From: Pigoraptor vietnamica | Lineage: Eukaryota; Opisthokonta; Filasterea | DNA: 12,176 nt | Direction of reading: 5' to 3' | Assembly (NCBI GenBank): GCA_943704525.1 | Contig: CALSCQ010002111.1 | Span: 1 to 12,176, forward strand | In this document: positions 1-8,322 of the stretch, piece by piece | Layout: the number at the start of each line of letters is the position of its first letter | Numbering within the stretch: position 1 is the stretch's first letter | The notes under the pieces: model-generated | What the model saw: only the letters and a program-made list of their open reading frames with translations | What the model was told of the DNA's origin: nothing | The model's database searches: none | Made by a program: the position numbers and the translations under genes

Positions 1-1259
1 GGGGGGGATGTCAGCGAGACACGCGTGTTGTACAATGCCTGCGTGCAGCAAACATGACAAACTAACGGGAGAGGGGAGGAGGGCGAGCGAAGAGAGAATC
101 GCCACGGCCACGCACCCGGCCGCCAGAGGTGCTTGAGGCCGAACCCGCTCATGTCCATGACGGCGGTCAATCGCTCGATCTTCTTTCCCAGCTTCGCCGT
201 CTGCGGCTCGCACAGCTCAAACAGGCGCTCGGCGTGGTAAACCTTCACGCGACGAAAGTCGTCGCGGCGGCAGCAGCGGATGAGCGCTGCGGGTTGAGAG
301 CACGTAAGCAACCTGTGCAATTGTGCGCGAGTGCGCTGTGCACGTATTTTTGCGTTCGTCTGCGTGCATGTGTTTGTGTGCGCGTCTGCGTCTAGAGTCT
401 GCGTTGCGACTGCCATGCAGTTGCGTAGGCGTGAGAATGGGCTGTGCGAAGGCAAGTGCGCGCACGCACTCTTGAAATCGATCGAGCCGATGCGGTCCAC
501 GAAGACGGGGCATCCGTCGCGGTCGTAGCCATGGTATCCCACGGGATAGTACTTCTCAATCACCTGCACGCACACGACACGTTGAGTGAAGTTCAGTGCG
601 TGCACCAGACACACATGCACGCACGCATGCACGCACGCACGCACACATGCGCATTCACACACACACACACAACAACAACAACCCACAGCAAACGCTTGGC
701 ACACGAGACATCGACGTAAGAAAGTCGCGGTTGTGTCCAACAAAAATCTGACGCATTCCATCCCAGCACTGCCGGCCCACACCCGCGGCCCACACCCACG
801 CACCTCGGGCTGCTTGTACGTCTCGAGCAGTTCGTCGGCGCCGATTTTCTTCCGGAAATCGAGCGTTGCGCGGAGCATTTTCGCCGACTTGTCGACGTCA
901 AAGTCACGTGCGCGGAGGAAACGGAGGAAGAGGTAGTCGTCCATCGGGAAGCGCTTGGTGGGCTTGTCATCCTTGAACAGCTCGCGCATCTGGCGCAGGC
1001 AACCGCGTGAGTGCGGAGGCAAGCAGGGACATGCACGCGCGTTTGCGCATGCGTCATGTGTGCACGTGGACGGGGTGCCTTGCGGGTGCTTGCATGACTT
1101 GACAAACGAGTGTGCGTGAGTGACTTGAAACGAGTGTGTGTGTGCATGACGAGAGCGTGTGTGTGTCTGCGCGCGGGGTGAGCCACATTCAGGGGGCCTC
1201 CGCACCTGCTGCAGCGCCGCTTCTTGCTTCGGGGACAAATCTCCCAACACTCCGCTCAT
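1..1259 (-). CDS. Sec14-like CRAL-TRIO lipid-transfer protein, 3' end off window
   Basis: Five exons on the minus strand: 1259-1206, 989-804, 563-470, 286-116 and 38-1 (partial); intron phases 0, 0, 1, 1. Every donor is GTGCG and every acceptor CAG. The ATG at 1259 has A at -3, and the first exon reads MSGVLGDLSPKQEAALQQ, a typical Sec14 N-terminus. Residues 1-80 form the CRAL-TRIO N-terminal helical domain (DDYLFLRFLRARDFDVDKS, then MLRATLDFRKK). Residues 81-180 begin the lipid-binding lobe (VGYHGYDRDGCPVFVDRIG, TAVMDMSGFGLKHLWRPG). Known family members bind or exchange phosphatidylinositol, phosphatidylcholine or tocopherols at cytosolic membrane faces; the ligand here cannot be read from the sequence. 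The fit is closest to the animal SEC14L type because of the GLKHLW motif. About 180 residues are present, so the rest of the lobe and any GOLD domain lie outside. The last exon is less certain because the window ends in a C run on this strand. Confidence 0.9.
   Translation of the reverse strand, partial: MSGVLGDLSPKQEAALQQVRRPPECGSPRAQTHTRSRHAHTHSFQVTHAHSFVKSCKHPQGTPSTCTHDACANARACPCLPPHSRGCLRQMRELFKDDKPTKRFPMDDYLFLRFLRARDFDVDKSAKMLRATLDFRKKIGADELLETYKQPEVRGCGPRVWAGSAGMECVRFLLDTTATFLRRCLVCQAFAVGCCCCVCVCECACVRACVHACVHVCLVHALNFTQRVVCVQVIEKYYPVGYHGYDRDGCPVFVDRIGSIDFKSACAHLPSHSPFSRLRNCMAVATQTLDADAHTNTCTQTNAKIRAQRTRAQLHRLLTCSQPAALIRCCRRDDFRRVKVYHAERLFELCEPQTAKLGKKIERLTAVMDMSGFGLKHLWRPGAWPWRFSLRSPSSPLPLVCHVCCTQALYNTRVSLTSP
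608..683. repeat. CA-rich microsatellite in Sec14 intron 2
   Basis: A compound tract of (CA)n, (GCAC)n and (CAA)n lies wholly inside the intron 564-803 of the Sec14-like gene. On the sense strand it reads as TG and TTG repeats. Nothing suggests a function beyond low-complexity intron filler. Confidence 0.85.
1085..1170. repeat. Degenerate short tandem repeat in Sec14 intron 1
   Basis: Two to three imperfect copies of a unit built on TGACTTGA(C)AAACGAGTGTG followed by (TG)n lie in the intron 990-1205. Copies differ in length, so this looks like an old slippage-prone tract rather than a mobile element. Confidence 0.55.
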
Positions 1260-2001
1260 TTTCACGACGACCTAAGCGAAAGACAGAAGCCCAATATGAG
1301 CCCACCACGTCCGCGAAAAACGCAGGCAACGCTCGTGGGTTACAGTGGGGCCGTTCGATAGCTTCGCATCTTCAACGACCGCAGAAAAGGCGAGGTAGTG
1401 AGAGTGAAAGGGTGGTCACGCAGCCACCGCAAATTACCTCACGGGTTTTCCCTTTGGCGTTGCGCTAACGAGGTTCACGGTTGAAGGCCTTCGTCACACA
1501 CAGACACACCCAATGTCTTCTTAACTCTCCGCCTTTCTCTCTCTCGCGCGCGCGTGCTCGCATGGACTGCTTTGTGAGAAATGCGTGCTTTGCTCAGACA
1601 GTCCCACGGCTAAAATGCCGCGGCTTTGATGTGGCTTGTGTGTGTGCATTGCTAGTCCCAATTAGTACACTCTCGGAAACCCATTTTCAATACAAATAGA
1701 GCCAATACAGGTGGTCGCTCAAATGGCTTAATGTGGAATTTGGGAGAGGGGTAACGGACACCGCCGACGGAAACATGCCAATTACTGACGCTAATCCGGC
1801 CGATGCGATGCTTATGGACGAAGTACCTCTGTGCGCGGACAGCCATTGACACAGGCGAGTGGCCGCAACGTCATCTCGCAAAGACGACGTTGAGTACTTG
1901 AATGAACGCGGACGTCACGGTGAAACGGGACATCGGCCGTGGATTGCGTGAGTGCTGATCCCTCCCGAACTGAACGGCCGGCCGCATGCGTCTTGCGGAG
2001 T

Positions 2002-2059
2002 TCGTCGCACGCACACACGTGAGTCGACCATCGTCGCACGCACACACGTGAGTCGACCA
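2002..2059. repeat. Perfect 29-bp tandem duplication
   Basis: Copy 1 is 2002-2030 and copy 2 is 2031-2059, identical base for base, each containing GCACACACGTGAGTCGACC. The match ends abruptly at both sides. It lies in the gene-poor interval. Each copy holds a CACGTG hexamer and a GTCGAC site, but no known element is recognised. Confidence 0.95.
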
Positions 2060-2255
2060 TTCAGCGGCGACACTTGTGACGACGTGGACTTTGGTATGGA
2101 ATACATGCGCTTTGAGCGGAGTGACCTGACCAGCACTTGTCGACTGCATGCAACTCTCGATTCTGATTTACTGCGGGTGTGTAATGTGTGTGTGTGGTAC
2201 CGGTCGTGCGAATTCCGCGGAGGTGCCCTTCATAGTACGTTGTCTTCTGTTTCTC

Positions 2256-2261
2256 TTTAAT
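2256..2261 (-). terminator. Possible polyadenylation signal (ATTAAA)
   Basis: On the minus strand, ATTAAA lies about 27 bases beyond the TAA stop at 2288-2290 of the Tyr/Gln/Pro-rich reading frame. This is the commonest variant of the eukaryotic AATAAA signal, and its spacing suits a short 3' UTR. Six-base matches occur by chance, so support is modest. Confidence 0.35.
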
Positions 2262-2287
2262 ACACATCCCCAGCGGGAGAATTGGGA

Positions 2288-3547
<1,260 letters not shown>

Positions 3548-4021
3548 CTCCGAGAATGATGCCGGCCGTTCAACTGAACCCGGCTGTTACGGAAGGCGAA
3601 CACCGTGTCTCAGCGCCCACTGACGCCGCCGTTTGTTTTTTTTTCGGCGCCTTGCAGCCAAAACCAGCCACAGTGTGTCGTCTGGTCACTCGAGCACATG
3701 ACTTGGAATTTGGGCGTTTTCACTGCTGTTTTGGCTGGGCGCTAATTTAGAAGTGCCCAAGCAAGTGTTACCGAAAGTCATAGGGCCTAACACGCCGAAA
3801 GTCCGCCCACTTCAGACACCTTAGAACTGCTTGAGAATCCAAGAGACTTATGAACAGTGAAGTGAGATTGCCCACTGTTTCAACTACATGTCGCGTAGAG
3901 AGGGTCACGTGCCTTTTGATGGCCGGCCAGGCCGTGCATTGCTCCGTTGCCTTCCACAGAGCAACGGTTACACACGCACGCACGCACACATGCACAAGCC
4001 GGCGCGACATAGCACGCGCCC
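3548..4021. other. Intergenic interval between membrane-protein and pyrophosphatase genes
   Basis: This should contain the promoter of the membrane-protein gene and the 3' UTR of the pyrophosphatase, both on the minus strand. It has a T9 run near 3636-3644 and a GTCACGTG core at 3904-3911. A short minus-strand reading frame with Cys and Trp residues near 3630-3720 could be part of an upstream exon of the membrane protein, but no splice pair in a consistent phase links them. No gene is called. Confidence 0.5.
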
Positions 4022-5907
4022 TCAGTGCGTGAGGTATCGCTGGAGTGCGGGGATAAACTCCTGCTTGCGCGACACCTTCCGCCCAATGTCGATAAGCATG
4101 TCCGACAGCGCGGCATTTTCAAACGCGGACATTGCAACCGACTTCTCGAGATCAGAGGGCACGATGAGCTTCGTGCGGAGATCGACGACGTCAACAACGC
4201 CGAGGAACACGTAGTCCAAGCCGCGCTCTCGCTTGATTTGCTGCAGCACTTCCCGGTATTGCTCCTGTAACGCAGGTCGAGGTCAGGCTGTCGCATGCAC
4301 AAACAGCTACAGCACCCAACATAACACATTACAGAGACGGTAACGGACAGCCACACAGTGAAATAAGCACACACACACACGCGCGCACAATCGCATACGA
4401 ACACGACATAGCGAAATAAGGGCACTCGAACAGCAACACGCGAAATAGGAGAGCAGGGGACATGCGTGTGAGTGGCTCACCTTGTTGTTGAGCACGAAAT
4501 TGGGGTCGACCGTCTCAATGACGCCAAACCCAATGCGCTGCCCCGCGATCACAAACTCCTTGAAATCGCTTTGAGCCACCTGCGTGCACACACAACACGC
4601 ACGGCACACACAGTTAGAAAAATAGCGGTCAAACGAAAGACGGCCAACCAAAAGCGCAACGTGCCATGCGCACTGCACGTGCCTGCTCCGGCGACATGGA
4701 CGACATGGCCGATTTCGCCGAGAACAGCTCGCGCGCAAACGCCAAGAGGTCCGTCACCTCCGCGACGGCCGCAAGGCGCTCCACGGCGACCTTGTCAGCC
4801 TCCGACGTCGTCGGCGACCGCAGCATGAGCGTGTCCGAGACAATTCCCGCTAACAGCGCGCCCGCAATATGGCGGGGAAGTGGGACGCACGCGTCAAAGT
4901 ACTTGTGCGCGATGATGGTTGCGCAGCTTCCCCACGGCTTGATGTCGACGTGAATGGGAACGCCCGGCTGCACCGTCTCCCCCTGGAGCGCATGATGGTC
5001 GATGAGGCCGACGATTTTCGACTCGTCCGTGCCCGCGGGCAGCTGCGTGCGCTGGTTCATGTCGACGAGGCAGATGGGCTTTCCCTCGAAGTGGGAGATG
5101 TGCTGTGGGGTGGGGATTTCGAAGGCGTCGAGCACGAAGGACGTCTCGCTGTTGATGGGGCCGCCTGCGGGGTCGCACAATGTCAGCGCACAAGCCAAGC
5201 GAAAAACAACGTGCAGCGCACACGCGCAAACACATTCAGAGATAGGTGGTCAACCAGTTGGGCAAACAAGTAAACGCACTCGTAACAGGCACATAAACAC
5301 ACATCCACCACGCCCACCACACACGCGCGTCCCGCACACTTAGACACACACATCCACACAGCACACACAAAGGCATGGGACACCCACCGACAGCGGCCGC
5401 GCCCTCAAAGAGGTGCGCCCCGGCAATCGCAGAGACGACCGAGTCCGTGTCCATTGGCTTGTGGCCGAGGAACACAGCGCCGTGAATGCGTTCGGGCAGA
5501 ATGTCGCGCCGCTTCTCGCCTGCACGGACGGACAAAGCGGAAACGCATTATTATGAGGTGATCGCGTGTATGGTGTGCGATGCTTGAGCGCGTGTTTCAA
5601 AATATGTGCTCTTGAGTGTGTGCGTGTGCCGAGCGACTGGGGTGCACGCAGCGCCATACGCACTTGTTGGCCGACACTTGAACGTCCCAAACGCAACGGG
5701 CGACCCAAAGAAGAGATCAAACGGGTCGAAAGTGGGCGCGAACAGCACGATGCCCCCAATCACGCAGACAGCGACGACCGCCGCCACGAGCGTCCGTGTT
5801 GTCGACGCCACTTTCGCGGGAGAGCGCGAGAGTCGGTGCATCTTTTTGACGCACGCCGAAGCGTTGCTGAAGGGATTCATTCGCGCCCACAGTGCCACAA
5901 CGTCCAT
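4022..5907 (-). CDS. Family II (DHH) inorganic pyrophosphatase with N-terminal membrane anchor
   Basis: Five exons on the minus strand: 5907-5664, 5519-5388, 5164-4674, 4579-4481 and 4264-4022, phases 1, 1, 0, 0, joining to 402 residues. The enzyme hydrolyses pyrophosphate to phosphate and normally needs Mn or Co. Catalytic-site residues are GHKPMDTDS (H101, D105, D107), D160 in LVDMNQ, the DHH motif at 181-183, and D236 in VSDTLMLRSPT. The C-terminal DHHA2 domain ends with VSRKQEFIP (R388, K389), the usual substrate-binding segment. The family is usually about 310 residues; here roughly 90 extra N-terminal residues hold a hydrophobic helix (about 39-56) with basic residues before it and acidic ones after, predicting a type II signal anchor and a lumenal or external enzyme. 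A mitochondrial presequence is the alternative. ATG 5907 is the first in frame after a stop; a second ATG (5880) would remove 9 residues. Usual DHNE reads DMNQ here. Confidence 0.94.
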
Positions 5908-6280
5908 CGGAGTTTCGCGAGTCAATCGCCGCAACGTCGTGCGTACGGAGGGCTCACATCACCGCGCAAATAGAACTCGCACGTAAGAAGAAACGCGCGT
6001 CGCAGAACACACGGGGACCTCTGTCCACGTTGAAATGCCCGGGGAACGACGAGGATGGGACAGGAAAGTGAGCAAGAACGCGAGAAATGATCGCCGATTA
6101 AAAAAACGGCACTGATAATTGTGCGAGCCAATGGAATGCGTTTCACGAGCACGTGCAGCCCACCCAAAAGGAAGCCAGAAGAGGTTAAAAGTGTTGATGC
6201 CAAGAACAGCACACCAATTCGAACACAGTAAAAGAGCTTTGCGAGTGCGAAAGTGACCTCTGTTGCGTGTGCGTGCGCAC

Positions 6281-6635
6281 TCATGTGGTGTGTGTGGGTG
6301 TGGGTGTGTGTGCGTGAACGAACGCTGCGTCGTTGTCGCCGCCGTTCTGCGGAATCATCGAGCGGGCCCGCCCTTTTTGGGAAGTGACGACAACTGACGC
6401 CATCTCTGTAATGATGCCAATAGTCACACTTATATACTTAAAGTTCAGTTTCAGCTCTTATATATTTTGTCAATGAATTGCTTGGGCTCATACAATCGAA
6501 ATTGAACAGTAGCACTTTTCTTACACCAATCACGTGATCCATTGTTTCAGTGTTACGCGACGCCAGCACCTGGCCGTTCATGGAAACGCCACGGTTGAAG
6601 AAACGAATCGGAGCTGGCAGTCGCCCCTTTGCCAT
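6281..6635 (-). CDS. Possible small two-exon gene of unknown function
   Basis: The minus strand allows exon 1 at 6635-6527 (MAKGRLPAPIRFFNRG and onward, ending near DHVI) and exon 2 at 6405-6281 (starting in EMASVVVTSQKGRARS), joined in phase 1 across a 121-nt intron to give 77 residues. In favour: an excellent start context (AAAATGG), a GTGTAAG donor and a TACAG acceptor that preserve the frame. Against: the donor differs from the GTGNG rule of the neighbours, the intron lacks CA/TG tracts, the C-terminus reads into a His/Thr-rich CA repeat, and no domain is recognised. If real, its start lies only 41 bases from the oxygenase start and both genes would share one promoter. Confidence 0.27.
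6530..6539. promoter_or_regulatory. GATCACGTGA motif, copy 1
   Basis: TCACGTGATC on the plus strand, with a palindromic TCACGTGA core of the kind bound by bHLH or bHLH-Zip factors. It lies 138 bases upstream of the oxygenase ATG. The same ten bases recur at 8226-8235 and 10811-10820. If the small gene above is real, the site lies inside its first exon. Confidence 0.4.
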
Positions 6636-6676
6636 TTTCGCTGTACTTGAGTCGCCTCAGCACATTACACGACACA

Positions 6677-7954
6677 ATGACCGACTTTGACGCGATTCCC
6701 GTGGTCGACATGGCCCCTCTGCGCGTCCCAGATGCCCCGGCCCACGAACGAGCACGTGTCGTGCGTGAAATAAGGGACGCTTGCGAGCGTGTTGGCTTCT
6801 TTTACATTCGCAATCACGGCGTGGACGAGGCCTTGCTCCGCGCTGCGCATTCCGCCGCGCGGTGGTTCTTTGCTCTTCCCGTCGACGTCAAGCAGCACGT
6901 CGCCATTGCCAACGCACCCGAGCTGCACCGCGGCTACTGCGGCCTGTTACAAGAGGCCACCGATCCCGAGGCAGGCGGCGACTGGAAAGAAGGATTTGAT
7001 GTCGGTCGCGAGCTTTCGCACGGAGACGCGCTTGTGGATGCCGGCGTGCCACTGCACGGGCCCAATCAGTGGCCGTCGGAGGGCGACGCGCCCGGTTTCC
7101 GCGCCGCTGTGTACGGACTATTTGATGCGTTTGTGCAACTTGGGCGGGTCCTTGTCTCCGCACTGGAAGAATCGCTGGGCGTCGAACGAGGTGCGCTGTT
7201 GGGAAAGTTTGAGCAGCCCCTCGCGCTGATGCGACTGTTACATTACCCACCCGGCATGTCACGTGAGGCCGGCGCTGTGTCGGGGAATGCGGAGGGAATG
7301 GGGTGTGGCGCGCACACGGACTACGGGTGCCTCACCATACTTGACCAGGTGTGTGCGCCGTGTGTGAGTCGCCCGCTGTTAATTCCATGTGTCTGCATTG
7401 CATGTGACTGCTCGTGGAGCTTGGGATGTTACGTCTCATGGTGTCGTGTACGCTGAGCAGGATGACGTCGGCGGTCTGCAAGTAATGAACGGCGCCGGGA
7501 AATGGATCGACGCGGTCCCTATGGAGGGCACGTTTGTCGTCAATCTCGGCGATATGCTCGAACGGTGGACAAACGGGCGGTTCAAGGTGCGTGTTGTTGT
7601 GTGGTGCGTGCGCGTGTGTGTGTGGGTGTGCGTGAGGGTGTGTGCGTGCGCTTGAGCCGCCAGTTTGGTTGAATACGGCTGTGTTGCTTGTTTGTGCTCT
7701 GATGTGAATATCGCCCATTCATGCAGGCTACCCGGCACCGCGTGCAATCAAGCGCGCACTCCCACCGCTACTCCATCCCCTTCTTCTTCGAACCCAGTTT
7801 CGACGCCCTCGTGTCTGTTCTCCCGTCGTGCGTCGGCTCCAATGAACAACCGCGCTATCCGCCGCAGCAATACGGACCGTACTTGCTGAACCGTCTCGAC
7901 GACACGTTTACGTACCGATCGGAAGAGAGGTCCGCACAAGCCGTCGCACATTGA
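6677..7954 (+). CDS. Isopenicillin-N-synthase-like Fe(II)/2-oxoglutarate oxygenase
   Basis: Three exons, 6677-7348, 7461-7586 and 7727-7954, all phase 0, encode 341 residues, normal for the family. Introns of 112 and 140 nt have GTGTGT and GTGCGT donors and CAG acceptors. The DIOX_N domain starts at IPVVDMAPL (about residues 6-120, with [10 protein letters not shown]). The jelly-roll oxygenase domain carries the iron ligands H213 and D215 in [15 protein letters not shown] and the distal H270 in ATRHRV. The 2-oxoglutarate-binding R-x-S is R280/S282 in [11 protein letters not shown]. The family hydroxylates, desaturates or cyclises small molecules in the cytosol; the substrate cannot be deduced, and despite the name antibiotic synthesis is not implied. 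ATG 6677 has A at -3 and is the first in frame; upstream in-frame sequence has no ATG. Intron 1 separates the HxD motif from its partner His. It is convergent with the F-box gene. Confidence 0.95.
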
Positions 7955-8306
7955 GCGTCACGCGCCGCACACGGGGCGCTCCAGGCGCACGCTTTCCACA
8001 ATATCTATTGGTGATCGCGTACATATGGGAGCAAATGGCGGTTCGCTTGTTGTGACAGTGCGAATAGAGACGTCTCACCATTCATTTTGCAGCACAAACT
8101 GTTACTGTCGCTTATTGGCTGTGAGTCACTGGGCGTTCTTCGTTTTGTCCTGTGTGTGCGCGTGAAAACCGGTCCCCGTCTTTTCTTTTTTTTTTTTGGT
8201 TTTTTTTTGGGCTGCAACAGACAGAGATCACGTGACACGCGGCGAACTGCAACCCGCCTGATGCTACACATAAACCAACAACTGTTTCTGTCGCTTATTG
8301 CGTGAG
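7955..8306. other. Convergent spacer with repeats
   Basis: This lies between the stops of the oxygenase (plus) and the F-box gene (minus) and should hold both 3' UTRs. No AATAAA is seen; AATAAG occurs on the minus strand in each copy of the 46-bp direct repeat. The spacer also holds the T-rich element at 8181-8237. No gene is supported. Confidence 0.6.
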
Positions 8307-8322
8307 TCACTGCGCGCCCTTC
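8096..8322. repeat. Imperfect 46-bp direct repeat around the F-box gene stop
   Basis: The two copies are 8096-8141 and 8279-8322, about 182 bases apart and roughly 80% identical; both contain CTGTCGCTTATTG and GTGAGTCACTG. The second copy covers the F-box stop codon (8307-8309) and its last codons. Sequence beyond the two copies does not match, so this is not a simple tandem duplication of a longer unit. Confidence 0.85.
8181..8237 (-). repeat. A-tract element, copy B
   Basis: On the minus strand this reads TGTCACGTGATC, a short variable piece, TGTTGCAG, CCC, then A9-CC-A12-G-A4. It begins about 70 bases beyond the F-box stop. It matches copy A at 10770-10822 in order and orientation. Whether it is a 3'-processing region, an old retroposed tail or a regulatory block is unknown. 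Confidence 0.75.

Larger units (their letters stand above)
1260..2287. other. Gene-poor interval upstream of the Sec14-like gene
   Basis: About 1 kb between the Sec14-like start and the 3' end of the membrane-protein gene, both on the minus strand. It should contain the Sec14 promoter and the neighbour's polyadenylation region. Open frames here are short, lack recognisable domains and mostly begin at non-ATG codons. It holds a perfect 29-bp tandem duplication (2002-2059) and a GC-alternating patch near 1545-1555. I see no convincing gene. Confidence 0.6.
5908..6676. other. Divergent intergenic region with AT-rich promoter-like stretch
   Basis: This separates the minus-strand pyrophosphatase from the plus-strand oxygenase and should hold both promoters. 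It is less GC-rich than the genes. It includes a TG/GGTG tract (6286-6316), TATATA-like sequences at 6430-6438 and 6459-6466, and a TCACGTGATC site at 6530-6539. Part of it may be a small minus-strand gene (see 6281-6635). A separate minus-strand frame, 6284-5922, encodes hydrophobic residues but has no splice or codon support. Confidence 0.5.

Noticed and set aside
5183-5198. ATG of MACALTLC as the start of the pyrophosphatase central exon
   Set aside because: These codons lie in the intron before the CAG acceptor at 5165; splicing from 5388 restores a continuous family match.
5922-6284. Minus-strand frame encoding a hydrophobic 120-residue product
   Set aside because: It begins at an ATG and has membrane-like residues, but third positions are not GC-biased as in the real exons, no splice links it to a neighbour, and it overlaps the pyrophosphatase start region in another frame. 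Kept only as a weak possibility.
6677-7954. Beta-lactam biosynthesis gene
   Set aside because: Only the general family fold and ligands are seen; there is no neighbouring ACV synthetase or related pathway gene.
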